Assembly (NCBI GenBank): GCA_004557195.1
Contig: SFER01000001.1
Location: 1 to 42,025, forward strand
DNA from: Bacteroidales bacterium
Lineage (GTDB): Bacteria > Bacteroidota > Bacteroidia > Bacteroidales > Muribaculaceae
Direction of reading: 5' to 3'
Length of the DNA stretch: 42,025 nucleotides
Shown here: one piece after another, positions 34,446-42,025 of the stretch
Position numbering within the stretch: the stretch's first letter is position 1
Layout: each line of letters begins with the position of its first letter
Made by a program: the position numbers and the translations under genes
The notes under the pieces: model-generated
Told to the model about the DNA's origin: nothing
The model's input: the letters and a program-made list of their open reading frames with translations, nothing else
The model's database searches: none

Positions 34446-36053
34446 TTATTTCTTTTTATTTTCGATAGCGGCGCGCACAAAATCCATAAACAAAGGATGT
34501 GGATTGAGCACGGTGCTACTGTATTCGGGATGATATTGTGTGCCGACAAACCATTTGAGTCCGGGCACTTCTACAACCTCGACAAGGTGGGTTTCGGGGT
34601 TTTCGCCCACGCACTTCATGCCGTTGGCTTCAAACATCTCGCGATACTCGTTGTTGAACTCGAAGCGGTGGCGATGGCGCTCGCGCACATCGAGTGTGCC
34701 GTAAGCCTTTGCCGGGATGCTACCCTCGGTGAGGTGGCACTCGTAGGCTCCAAGGCGCATTGTTCCGCCAAGGTTGCTTATGCTCTTTTGTTCCTCCATC
34801 AAGTCGATGACGTTGTAGGGGGTCTTCGGGTCCATTTCGGTGCTGTTTGCCTCCTTGAGGTTGAGCACGTTGCGCGCATATTCGATAACCATGCACTGCA
34901 TGCCGAGACAAATGCCGAATGTGGGCATGTCGTGCTCGCGACACCATTTCAGCGCCACAAATTTCCCCTCGATGCCGCGTTGTCCGAATCCGGGGGCTAC
35001 GATTATGCCGTCCATTTCGGAGAGTTGAGCCTCCACATTGGCATCGGTGAGCTTTTCGCTGCTGATGTATCGAAGATCGAGTTTGTGGTCTTCGTATGTT
35101 GCGCATTGGAACAAAGCCTCGTTAATCGACTTGTAGGCATCCTGCAACTCCACATATTTCCCCACAAGACCGATTTTCACTACATCGGAAGCCGATTTGA
35201 GTTTGCCGAGGAAGGTGTTCCAGCGGCTCATGTCCGGCTCGTTGACCGATTGAGTCTGGGTCTTGGCGAGAACTATTTCATCGAGATGCTGCTCGTGCAT
35301 TTTGATAGGCACCTCGTAGATTGTGGGCACGTCGATAGATTGGATAACAGCGTCGGGCGACACGTTGCAGAACTGAGCCACCTTGCGGCGCATGTCGGCG
35401 GGAATCTCCTTCTCAGTGCGGAGCACGAGGATGTCGGGCTGGATACCCACCTCCTGGAGTTGCTTCACCGAGTGCTGTGTGGGCTTGGTTTTCAGCTCCT
35501 TGGCAGCGCGGATGTAGGGGACATAGGTGAGATGGATACACACACAGTTGCGTCCGAGTTCCCAGCGAAGCTGGCGCACGCTCTCGATAAAGGGCAACGA
35601 CTCGATGTCGCCAACAGTGCCGCCGATTTCGGTGATAACGAAGTCGAATTTGCCTGTGTTGCCGAGCAATTTCACATTGCGCTTGATTTCGTCGGTGATG
35701 TGAGGGATAATCTGCACTGTCTTGCCGAGGTAATCGCCGCGGCGTTCTTTGTCTATGACACTTTGATAGATTCTACCGGTAGTGACATTGTTGGAGCGAG
35801 TGGTGCGAATGTTAGTGAAACGCTCGTAATGTCCAAGGTCAAGGTCAGCCTCATGCCCGTCTTCGGTTACATAGCATTCGCCATGCTCATAGGGGTTGAG
35901 TGTGCCCGGGTCGATGTTGATATAAGGGTCAAACTTTTGAATGGTTACTTTGAACCCGCGGGATTGCAAGAGCATCGCCAATGAAGAGGAGATGATGCCT
36001 TTTCCAAGTGAGGAAACTACACCTCCGGTAACAAAAATATACTTAGTATCCAC
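34446..36053 (-). CDS. pyrG: CTP synthase
   Basis: The enzyme makes CTP from UTP, ATP and glutamine. I place the start at the GTG at 36053 (VDTKYIFVTGGVVSSLGKG), giving 535 residues, because the longer frame (TTG at 36080) starts at the expected transcription start. The synthetase domain has 'GGVVSSLGKGI', 'KFDPYINIDPGTLNPYEHGE' and 'TEIGGTVGDIESLPFIE'. The glutaminase domain has 'GFGQRGIEGK', nucleophile Cys in 'FGICLGMQC', and 'QYHPEYSS' with His and Glu. First gene of the operon with yidC. Confidence 0.95.
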   Translation of the reverse strand: MDTKYIFVTGGVVSSLGKGIISSSLAMLLQSRGFKVTIQKFDPYINIDPGTLNPYEHGECYVTEDGHEADLDLGHYERFTNIRTTRSNNVTTGRIYQSVIDKERRGDYLGKTVQIIPHITDEIKRNVKLLGNTGKFDFVITEIGGTVGDIESLPFIESVRQLRWELGRNCVCIHLTYVPYIRAAKELKTKPTQHSVKQLQEVGIQPDILVLRTEKEIPADMRRKVAQFCNVSPDAVIQSIDVPTIYEVPIKMHEQHLDEIVLAKTQTQSVNEPDMSRWNTFLGKLKSASDVVKIGLVGKYVELQDAYKSINEALFQCATYEDHKLDLRYISSEKLTDANVEAQLSEMDGIIVAPGFGQRGIEGKFVALKWCREHDMPTFGICLGMQCMVIEYARNVLNLKEANSTEMDPKTPYNVIDLMEEQKSISNLGGTMRLGAYECHLTEGSIPAKAYGTLDVRERHRHRFEFNNEYREMFEANGMKCVGENPETHLVEVVEVPGLKWFVGTQYHPEYSSTVLNPHPLFMDFVRAAIENKKK

Positions 36054-36084
36054 CGTATGTAAGTTTTTAATATTTTTCAAACTG

Positions 36085-36116
36085 CAAAATTAGTGAATAA
36101 TATCCACTATCCCAAA
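36085..36116 (-). promoter_or_regulatory. Promoter of the pyrG-yidC operon
   Basis: On the minus strand TTTG (36116-36113), 20-bp spacer and TAATTTTG (36092-36085). The predicted start of transcription is near 36078, so the leader before the GTG codon is about 25 nt. Confidence 0.82.
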
Positions 36117-36195
36117 AGCAGTGGTAAATTTAGCAATTTTTTAGGTGAATTTCGCAATTAATCACGGCATGATTCCGAGCATCTTCCGCGATACG

Positions 36196-36732
36196 CTATA
36201 ATGTGAGCCGCAGCACCCTGATGGGGCGGTTTTCGCCCGAATACAACTCATTGGAGAAATAGTGCTCGCCTGTTGCGCAGAAGCCGCATTTCTCCATCAC
36301 CCGTCCCGAGGCGGGATTGTCGGTGAAATGTCCGCTCACCAGCGAGGTTAAGCCGGCATTTCGTGCATAGCCAATCACAAGGCGCAGCGCCTCGGTGCAG
36401 ATGCCCATCCCCCAATAGGGCTGTGCCACCCAATATCCCACCACCGGCTCGCCGGGGAGTGCCGGGATGCCGTCGTGCTCGCACGATTCGCCGTAGCCTA
36501 TCGCTCCAATCGGCTCTCCGCTCTCTTTGAGCACGATTGCCCATGTGGTGGGGGTGTTGAACACGGTGCTGATGATTGTGCGGCTTTCCTCGACATCGCT
36601 ATGGGGCTGCCAGCCTGCGCGGGGTCCCACATCGGGGTGGGAGGCATGGCGATAGAGTGCCTCGGCATCGGTTCCCTGCCATTTGCGCAAGCCGATGCGT
36701 GCCGTTTCCATCTCAAATATCTTGTTGTCCAT
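36196..36732 (-). CDS. GNAT N-acetyltransferase, RimJ/RimL-type
   Basis: The 178-residue protein has the acetyl-CoA fold of the RimJ/RimL branch: 'METARIGLRKWQGTDAEALYRHASHPDVG' (N-terminal strand and helix), 'WAIVLKESGEPIGAIGYG', 'VGYWVAQPYWGMGICTEALRLVIGYA' for acetyl-CoA binding, and 'NPASGRVMEKCGF' near the end. The acetyl acceptor (ribosomal protein N-terminus, amine or small molecule) cannot be told. A terminator lies only about 16 bp before its start codon; pyrG follows on the same strand but has its own promoter. Confidence 0.9.
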   Translation of the reverse strand: MDNKIFEMETARIGLRKWQGTDAEALYRHASHPDVGPRAGWQPHSDVEESRTIISTVFNTPTTWAIVLKESGEPIGAIGYGESCEHDGIPALPGEPVVGYWVAQPYWGMGICTEALRLVIGYARNAGLTSLVSGHFTDNPASGRVMEKCGFCATGEHYFSNELYSGENRPIRVLRLTL

Positions 36733-36747
36733 GTCGCTAAAATAGAT

Positions 36748-36788
36748 AAAAATGGCGACAAGGGGGCAAAACCCCGGCTTGTCGCCAT
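36748..36788 (-). terminator. Intrinsic terminator of the rlmN-endonuclease operon
   Basis: On the minus strand an 11-bp perfect stem (ATGGCGACAAG/CTTGTCGCCAT, 36788-36752, with an internal GGGG/CCCC) is followed by TTTTTAT. It lies 16 bp after the endonuclease stop and just before the GNAT gene. Confidence 0.85.
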
Positions 36789-36803
36789 CGGTGTTGAACT
36801 TAA

Positions 36804-39194
36804 TTATTTCAAAATCACTTTTTTGCCTCGGCTGTTGTCGAGGGTTACAACGTAGGCACCGGGAGCGACTGCAATCACTGCTTTGTCGCCGGTGATGTGT
36901 TGCGAAGCCACTTCAGCGCCGTCGAGGGTGTAGATAATCACGTCGCAGTCTTGCGCGCCTTCCACCATCACTCCTCCTGCGGTGGGATACACATCCCATG
37001 CGAGGGCGTCGATGCGCGATACCGACGAATAGTCCGAGATTTCGATGTCGTCGATATTCATGCGCTTGCCGGCTGTCTGCTCAAACTTGATGCGAACCGC
37101 ACCGGCGATGTTTGCCGGGATTGTGTAGGCTGTGAGGATAGTCTCGCTCACTTCGATTTCCTTGAGGAGGGTCCATGTCTCGCCATCGTTCACCGAATAT
37201 TTCACCTCGATGGTGGCATTGTCGTCGCTGCCGAAACGTGCCGCGTAGAACGAGATTGTTCCGGCTCCCGAGGTCTTGTTCTCCATCATTTCGATATAGG
37301 AATTTGCGGTCTTGCCAAATCGTGCCGATTGCGAGCCGCGGCTGTTGGGGTCGCCCCACACGCCCACATCGCCGAAGCGCCACAGGCAGGCGTGTCCGTC
37401 GATTGCGGTGCTCCAGTAGCCGCCGGTCTCGATTCCCTCGAAGTCTTCGATGAACGACTTGGGATAGCCCACAGTGGCGACGACATCCACTTCGTCGCCC
37501 TCAAACGATGCTGTGGCGAGCGTGAGCAGTCCGGTGTAGGTTCCTTCGTTCAAAACTGCCTTGCAGCGCACATAGATGTATTCGCCTTCGGGGTCGATGG
37601 TGAGGTGTTGCGACCAATTTTCCTTGTCGCGGCTTATCTCGAAGTTGCCCGAGATTTTGGCGTCGATTTGCTCGGTAACATATTCGGTGTAAACCTGCAC
37701 GCTCATCGGCTCGGAAGCCACGCCTGGAAGAGTGTTTAGCACGATGCCGCTCTCGGGATAGATGAGCGCGAGAATCGGGGTGGGGTCGGCTGTTGTTACC
37801 TTCACCTTGTTGGATTTGAGTGTGCCGTCGGTGAGGCTGAGCATATAATAGTAGTCGGTGCTGTAGTTCAGCCCGGTAACAACGAGTTGTTGCGCCGAAG
37901 CAGCCACTTTCACCGGATAACCGGCAACGGGGGTGGTTGCGTCGCTCTCGAAGAGCGAGAAAAGATAGTCGGCGGTGCCCGAGATGTTGGTCCAGTGGGC
38001 TGTGAAGCCGTCGATGCCGATTCCGGTGGCTTGCTGTGCCGGGATGCCGTCGAGTGCCGATGCTTTGGCGATTATAGAGAAGGCTATGTCGCCACTCTCC
38101 ACCGAAATCGATGTGGAGTAGTCGCCGGCGACATTGGCGGTGAAATAGATGTCGAATTTTGCGCCTTCGGCACTGCACAACTCATCTTTGTCGAGAATGT
38201 TTTTCGACACCGAGAAATATCGCGGGTCATCCACCTCGATGGCGAAATTCTCGGTGAGCGCCGATGCTTTCACCGTTACTGTGGTCTTCACCTGGCGGTT
38301 GAGCGATGTGGTGCCGAGGTTATAGACAGTACCATCGACAGGCGAACTCACATTCGGCTTGGCGGCACCGCCGGGCACCCAGCCCTCGTTGCTGCGGTTG
38401 CCCCAGATGTATTCTGCAAGTTCGGGGTGGTCGATAAACGGGTTGCGGTTTTCCTGATGGTTGCTCACTGCGTCGTTGCGGTTGATTTCTTTTTGGCTCA
38501 CCGGGTCCTCGCGGTGCCACTTCATGAGTAGGTTGATAGCCCAGGTGGTGTAGCAGGGGTAGTTGTTGCCGGCGAGCATCGGGCTGTTCCAGGTTGCGAA
38601 ACGGTCGTTGTAGGCTGCCGCCATATAGAAATAGGTGCGCGCAAAATCGCCTTTATATTGGTCGTCCGGCTCAAACACAGTGCCGCTGTAGCCGGGGAAT
38701 GTACACTTGCCAAGGCGTCCGAGCGGCTTGATGGAGCCGTTGGAGGCGAGGTATGTGCCGTTCTCACATTCGCCATAGGGGTAGTTGCTCCGCTGCCCGT
38801 TCACTTTGCCGTCGGTAGGGTAGATGTGATAGGCGTCGGAATACATCGGAGATGCATCGTCAAACCAACTTTTGGGGAATGAGTGCTCGCGATTGTAGCA
38901 GTCGCCCACCTTGGTGTAGCTGCCACACTGCTTTTTGCCGGGGGTGAATTTCGATGTGGAATACATGTCCCACACATATCCGTCTGCGGTTACATCCGAG
39001 GTCTTGTAAACGGTCCATAGTCCGTTGTAACCCACATTTTCATGGCTTCCCACAATCCGGCACAATGCCTTGAGGAGTTCCGATTTGTTTTTGCCTTCGG
39101 CACTTTTGTAATATCCCGAAGGAGCGGCTGCCCACACTGCCACAGGCAGGGCAAGGGCGCACACAAGGAGTAGAAGATTCTTTAGTTTTGTCAT
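36804..39194 (-). CDS. Secreted endonuclease I with C-terminal sorting-like domain
   Basis: The start is the ATG at 39194 (MTKLKNLLLLVCALALPVAV), 796 residues, with cleavage near VWAA. Residues about 25-270 form an endonuclease I domain with 'CYNREHSFPKSWF' (NREH at 101-104, the metal and catalytic histidine motif), 'HIYPTDGKVNGQRSNYPYGE' and 'GDFARTYFYMA'. Then follow a beta-sandwich (about 300-390), an Fn3-like module (about 395-460), another beta module, and a jelly-roll ('FIEDFEGIETGGYWSTAIDG', 'NIDDIEI', choice-of-anchor type). The last 75 residues look like a sorting-type domain ending 'APGAYVVTLDNSRGKKVILK'. It probably degrades extracellular DNA. It follows rlmN by 17 bp, although the functions are unrelated. 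Confidence 0.9.
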   Translation of the reverse strand: MTKLKNLLLLVCALALPVAVWAAAPSGYYKSAEGKNKSELLKALCRIVGSHENVGYNGLWTVYKTSDVTADGYVWDMYSTSKFTPGKKQCGSYTKVGDCYNREHSFPKSWFDDASPMYSDAYHIYPTDGKVNGQRSNYPYGECENGTYLASNGSIKPLGRLGKCTFPGYSGTVFEPDDQYKGDFARTYFYMAAAYNDRFATWNSPMLAGNNYPCYTTWAINLLMKWHREDPVSQKEINRNDAVSNHQENRNPFIDHPELAEYIWGNRSNEGWVPGGAAKPNVSSPVDGTVYNLGTTSLNRQVKTTVTVKASALTENFAIEVDDPRYFSVSKNILDKDELCSAEGAKFDIYFTANVAGDYSTSISVESGDIAFSIIAKASALDGIPAQQATGIGIDGFTAHWTNISGTADYLFSLFESDATTPVAGYPVKVAASAQQLVVTGLNYSTDYYYMLSLTDGTLKSNKVKVTTADPTPILALIYPESGIVLNTLPGVASEPMSVQVYTEYVTEQIDAKISGNFEISRDKENWSQHLTIDPEGEYIYVRCKAVLNEGTYTGLLTLATASFEGDEVDVVATVGYPKSFIEDFEGIETGGYWSTAIDGHACLWRFGDVGVWGDPNSRGSQSARFGKTANSYIEMMENKTSGAGTISFYAARFGSDDNATIEVKYSVNDGETWTLLKEIEVSETILTAYTIPANIAGAVRIKFEQTAGKRMNIDDIEISDYSSVSRIDALAWDVYPTAGGVMVEGAQDCDVIIYTLDGAEVASQHITGDKAVIAVAPGAYVVTLDNSRGKKVILK

Positions 39195-39211
39195 ATCTCT
39201 AAGATAAGTGT

Positions 39212-40258
39212 TTATTTGCTTTTCTTGTTTTTGCCGGCGAGCATTCCGCAAGCCGCCATGATATCTTCGCCGCGCGAACGGCGGATTGTGCAGAGCACCC
39301 CCATGTCGTTGAGCGCATCGCGAAATGCTGTCATCTTCTCCGGCGGACAGGTGCGGAGCGGAGAGCCGGGAATGGCATGGAAGCGGATGAGGTTGACACG
39401 CGCCGATGTGCCGCGGATGAGTTTCTCGAGCGCCTCGGCATGGCGGATGTCGTCGTTCACGCCGTTCCACATGATATATTCCACCGAGAGGCGACGCTGG
39501 TGGGCGAAATCGTAGTTCCGCAGCAGCGACATCACATCTTTCACACTGAAGGCCTTCTCCACCGGCATCAGCTGCTGTCGCTCGTCGTGGAATGGCGAGT
39601 GAACGCTTATGGCGATGTGCACCGATGTTTCCTCGGCAAGCCGTTTCAATTCGCGCAGGCGTCCTATCGACGACACTGTTACTCGTTTCGGGCTCCACGC
39701 AAATCCCCATGGCGAGGTCATTATCTCAATCACCTTCATCACCTGCTCAAAGTTGTCGAGCGGTTCGCCCATCCCCATAAACACCACATTGGTGAGCGCG
39801 AGCGACTCGGGGATGCTGAGCACCTGGTTGACAATCTGCGCAGCGGTGAGGTTGCCGTGAAAGCCCTGGCGTCCGGTCATGCAAAACGAGCAATTCATCT
39901 TGCACCCTTTCTGCGACGAGATGCACAGTGTGGCCCTGTCCTCCTCGGGAATATAGACACTCTCCACCGCGTTGCCATCGTGGCATGAGAAAAGATACTT
40001 TTTCGTGCCGTCGATGCTCTCGGTGGTAAGCGACGGGAGTTCGCGCCCCACGCAATACCGCTTCGACATTGCCTCGCGTACCCCTTTGGGAATGTCGGTC
40101 ATCTCGTCTATCGAGGTGACGCGCTTGTCGTAGAGCCACTTGGCTATCTGCTTGGCGCGGAACCGCGGCAAGGTGAATTCGGCGGCGAGCACTTCGAGGT
40201 CGGAGAGCGTCATGCCGATGAGCGGCAGTAGTTTATTTGATTCGGTGGTAGTTTCCAT
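39212..40258 (-). CDS. rlmN: Dual-specificity 23S rRNA/tRNA adenine C2-methyltransferase RlmN
   Basis: From the ATG at 40258 (METTTESNKLLPLIGM) the radical-SAM enzyme has 348 residues. It methylates A2503 of 23S rRNA and A37 of certain tRNAs. It shows 'FRAKQIAKWLYDK' at the N-terminus, the cluster motif CKMNCSFC (Cys119, Cys123, Cys126), 'VFMGMGEPLDNFE', 'SPKRVTVSSIG', 'ISVHSPFHDERQQLMP', and a C-terminal Cys in 'DIMAACGML' that forms the methyl-carrier pair with a second cysteine. First gene of an operon with the endonuclease; a consensus promoter precedes it. Confidence 0.96.
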   Translation of the reverse strand: METTTESNKLLPLIGMTLSDLEVLAAEFTLPRFRAKQIAKWLYDKRVTSIDEMTDIPKGVREAMSKRYCVGRELPSLTTESIDGTKKYLFSCHDGNAVESVYIPEEDRATLCISSQKGCKMNCSFCMTGRQGFHGNLTAAQIVNQVLSIPESLALTNVVFMGMGEPLDNFEQVMKVIEIMTSPWGFAWSPKRVTVSSIGRLRELKRLAEETSVHIAISVHSPFHDERQQLMPVEKAFSVKDVMSLLRNYDFAHQRRLSVEYIMWNGVNDDIRHAEALEKLIRGTSARVNLIRFHAIPGSPLRTCPPEKMTAFRDALNDMGVLCTIRRSRGEDIMAACGMLAGKNKKSK

Positions 40259-40277
40259 ATTTTTAAAGTGTGAATTA

Positions 40278-40308
40278 CAAAAGTACAACAAATAGCACAC
40301 CCCGCAAA
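40278..40308 (-). promoter_or_regulatory. Promoter of the rlmN operon
   Basis: On the minus strand TTTG (40308-40305), 19-bp spacer, TACTTTTG (40285-40278), 19 bp before the start codon at 40258. Confidence 0.82.
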
Positions 40309-40522
40309 GCAACCACCTATATTTAACAGTATTTAAGCGATGCGATGCATGCGCTGCACGCAGCGCAGGTTATAGGGTTATGGGGTTATGAGGTTAGGTG
40401 GTTATGAACAGTTGCACCCGCTCCGGGGTGCTCACCGCCTCGTCCCTCGTTCCTCATTCCTCATTCCTGTCTAACCCCTAACCTGCACTGCCCCGCAGCG
40501 CTTTCGGAGAGGCGAGGTATTA

Positions 40523-40596
40523 TCAATCCCCGGAGGGGATGGCAGCCGTGCGTAGCCCCGTATTTCGCCGACCTGGGCGTCGGCGACATGCGGGGC
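40523..40596 (+). repeat. Structured repeat element, copy 1
   Basis: A CCCC-GGA-GGGG hairpin, the core GCAGCCGTGCGTAGCCCCGT, and a second hairpin (CGCCGAC at 40566-40572, GTCGGCG at 40579-40585), enclosed by GCCCCG (40555-40560) and CGGGGC (40591-40596). Confidence 0.8.
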
Positions 40597-40693
40597 ACCC
40601 ATGATACACAGAACGTTGCACGCAACACCATGGTGGAAGCGACAGCCTCGCACCACCTCCGGGGTGCGATTTGGGGGGACACCACCACGCCCT

Positions 40694-40762
40694 CCCCGCA
40701 TGTCGCCACGACCCCGCGTGGCGAAATACGGGGCTACGCACGGCTGCAACCCCTCGCGGGGT
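40694..40762 (-). repeat. Structured repeat element, copy 2 (inverted)
   Basis: Read on the minus strand it has the same order and core as copy 1: CCCC-GCGA-GGGG, identical central core, then a hairpin with stem CGCCACG/CGTGGCG (arms at 40704-40710 and 40717-40723), enclosed by CCCCG/CGGGG. A shorter third copy in the same orientation lies at 40812-40839. Confidence 0.8.
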
Positions 40763-40986
40763 AGCGAATTACCTCGCCTCTTGCTATCGCCCACCCCGCA
40801 CAGCGCCTGCCACCCAGGTCGGTGAAATACGGGGTATGGGAAATGTCCGCCTTTTGTCATCGTTCCGACGTCAACGGCGTGTGCGTGCAGAAGCACTCGC
40901 TCTGGGGTGCTCACCGCCCCACCACCGCTCCACCTCGTCCCTCTTAACCCATAACCTGCGCTGCAACGCAGCGCCATGGGCACAAA

Positions 40987-41020
40987 AAAAGTGTGCCATC
41001 CTCGCGGGTGGCACACTTTT
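40987..41020 (-). terminator. Intrinsic terminator of the InlB-repeat surface protein gene
   Basis: Arms at 40987-40997 (AAAAGTGTGCC) and 41010-41020 plus an extension ATCC/GGGT form a 15-bp stem with a TCGC tetraloop. On the minus strand the T-run at 40990-40984 follows. It lies 13 bp after the stop codon at 41034. The symmetric A/T ends could let it act in both directions. Confidence 0.88.
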
Positions 41021-41033
41021 GTGGGAAACTAAA

Positions 41034-42025
41034 CTATTTTACTAACACTTTTACTACTGTATTGTCAGTTTTTACTACATAGAAGCCGGGGGCTACTGCG
41101 ATAGCGTCGCTGTCGGCAATGTTGCGTGTGGCAACGAGTGCACCGCCTGCTGTATATACGTTCACTGTGGCTGGTGATGCTACGCTCACTGCGATTTCGC
41201 CGTTCATGCCACGAACGATGGTGCTGCCGATTTCGGCTTCTTCAACTCCTGTTGAAACATCCTCCGAACTTGTTGCGTTGAATGTCAATGCTTTGTCGCC
41301 ATTAACCACGATACCGGTGAATTTGTACCATGCACCAGCAACGACAGCGCTCTTGGCAGAGAGTTTGGCAATATTTACTGTCATCTCCACTGCGTCTGGT
41401 TCCTCTTTCGAAGCCGCGAGGGTAACCTCATTGCCCGAAACGGCTTTCACGTAGCCTGTGAGGTGGCAGTATTCGCCTGCTTGCGGAGCCACGAGCCAGA
41501 TGTTGTTGACATGGGCATTGTCGGCGTAGATGTTGAAGTTGGCAACGCGGTAGTTGTTGAGTTCGCGTGTGCTTGCAGCCTTTGCGTTTGCTGTTGTAAT
41601 GTTAATAACAGGGAATGTTGTGGTGTTGTCACCCTTTGTGAAGGCTGTGCCAGCTTCGATTTCCTTGTTTACATCTTCGGCTGTGAGACCTGGGATGGCA
41701 ACCCAGTCTTCTTGAACTAAAGTGATGTCTTTGCGGTCGCCTTTGGGGTTGTTGTCGCTGAAGTATTCACCTGCCTTGTCGCTATTGTAGAGGTTCTTGT
41801 TTGAACCCATGTTGCCTATTGTAGAGGCATAAACGTAAGTGCCGTCGAAATAGTGGGTGTGGAGAGTGTTGAGAGTAGTGTTCTTGCTGCCCATGATGCT
41901 CGACCAGTGTGCATAGAGAGTGCCGTTGGTGGTTGCGCCCACTGTGGTTACGGCATTGCCTGTAAACCAGCGGTTGTCATACCAGCCCTGGAATGTGCAC
42001 CCCACTTTTTCTGCTGCATAGAGTG
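41034..42025 (-). CDS. Surface protein with InlB-type repeat and C-terminal sorting-like domain (5' end outside window)
   Basis: The frame is open to the end of the window, so this is the C-terminal part (330 residues visible). It begins with 'LYAAEKVGCTFQGWYDN' and 'TNGTLYAHW', a Listeria-Bacteroides (InlB B-type) repeat. The middle (about 20-250) is beta-rich with no family recognised. The last 70 residues ('STIVRGMNGEIAVSVASPATVNVYTAGGALVATRNI' to 'APGFYVVKTDNTVVKVLVK') resemble the C-terminal domain of the endonuclease at 36804 and DUF6383-like tails of Bacteroidales surface proteins. The repeat and tail point to an exported or surface-attached protein. A strong terminator follows. Confidence 0.75.
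   Translation of the reverse strand, partial: LYAAEKVGCTFQGWYDNRWFTGNAVTTVGATTNGTLYAHWSSIMGSKNTTLNTLHTHYFDGTYVYASTIGNMGSNKNLYNSDKAGEYFSDNNPKGDRKDITLVQEDWVAIPGLTAEDVNKEIEAGTAFTKGDNTTTFPVINITTANAKAASTRELNNYRVANFNIYADNAHVNNIWLVAPQAGEYCHLTGYVKAVSGNEVTLAASKEEPDAVEMTVNIAKLSAKSAVVAGAWYKFTGIVVNGDKALTFNATSSEDVSTGVEEAEIGSTIVRGMNGEIAVSVASPATVNVYTAGGALVATRNIADSDAIAVAPGFYVVKTDNTVVKVLVK

Larger units (their letters stand above)
40351..40979. repeat. Intergenic repeat island of GC-rich hairpins and short direct repeats
   Basis: This gap without a real gene contains three copies of a GCGCTGC-hairpin followed by AGGTTA(T/G)GGG (40351-40378 plus; 40471-40503 and 40946-40979 minus), two direct copies of a GGGGTGCTCACCGCC segment (near 40421 and 40900), and a tract of GGTTAT-type repeats (about 40368-40406). 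The two structured elements listed separately lie inside. Several frames are open by chance in this region, but none looks like a gene. Confidence 0.75.

Noticed and set aside
34437..35984. 515-codon open frame antisense to pyrG
   Set aside because: It mirrors a certain CTP synthase gene; its product has no recognisable domain and its codons are the shadow of pyrG codon bias.
39195..39710. N-terminal extension of the endonuclease frame into rlmN
   Set aside because: The extension overlaps rlmN in another frame, and a perfect signal peptide starts at 39194.
40351..40979. CRISPR array
   Set aside because: Repeats are of unequal size, inverted and not regularly spaced; no cas genes are near.
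40471..41016. Overlapping open frames in the intergenic repeat island on both strands
   Set aside because: They consist of translated GC-rich repeats and hairpins, have no plausible start signals, and look like the spurious proteins commonly predicted from such repeats.
1..42025. tRNA or rRNA genes
   Set aside because: No cloverleaf-like arrangement or rRNA motif was noticed in any intergenic region, as far as reading by eye allows.

Overview
The window is a chromosomal segment from a member of the Bacteroidales, most likely a Muribaculaceae- or Prevotella-like gut lineage. The evidence is the Bacteroidetes promoter grammar (TTTG, 19-21 nt, TAnnTTTG) in front of many genes, the families present (DUF4493, PCMD, BACON, DUF4105, DUF4923, DUF4886), and clear housekeeping orthologues (SecA, PyrG, YidC, RlmN, MetH). 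The family-level assignment is inference.

Layout. 1-7595 is a cell-surface cluster: two DUF4493 lipoproteins, three proteins with a PCMD-type C-terminus (one cut by the window edge) and two paralogous outer-membrane beta-barrels, in two operons separated by a terminator and a consensus promoter. Between this cluster and a DUF4886 SGNH-like protein lies a minus-strand relic of a tryptophan operon: the N-terminal part of trpB fused by deletion to the last codons of trpA. 8980-16482 holds a polysaccharide co-polymerase/BY-kinase, UDP-glucose 6-dehydrogenase and cobalamin-dependent methionine synthase. A membrane-anchored nitroreductase and a DUF4923 protein on the minus strand flank an intergenic region with a candidate short transcript and a 38-codon ORF.

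18512-20584 is the most unusual part: a two-gene operon with an acidic scaffold-like protein and a protein whose C-terminal half resembles an HK97-fold (SU10/DUF5309-like) major capsid protein but which carries an N-terminal membrane segment. No other phage genes are nearby. It is followed by an unrecognised conserved-looking gene with its own promoter and, on the other strand, by a protein matching only the N-terminal half of Bacteroidetes RluA-type pseudouridine synthases.

22164-28397 (minus) carries secA, an alkaline-phosphatase-superfamily protein with atypical active-site motifs, and a DUF4105 membrane protein. On the plus strand follow a CE2-like SGNH esterase, an mtaB gene broken by a 22-bp tandem duplication, and a family 2 glycosyltransferase. 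32266-40308 (minus) contains yidC, pyrG, a GNAT acetyltransferase, a secreted endonuclease I with a C-terminal sorting-like domain, and rlmN. The 775-bp gap after rlmN is full of GC-rich structured repeats, including two inverted copies of one hairpin element whose stems differ by compensatory changes. The window ends inside a surface protein with an InlB-type repeat and a C-terminal domain like that of the endonuclease.

Functionally the window mixes envelope biogenesis (SecA, YidC, capsule/exopolysaccharide genes, surface lipoproteins), nucleotide and methionine metabolism and tRNA/rRNA modification, with signs of gene decay (trp relic, mtaB frameshift, lone RluA N-domain).
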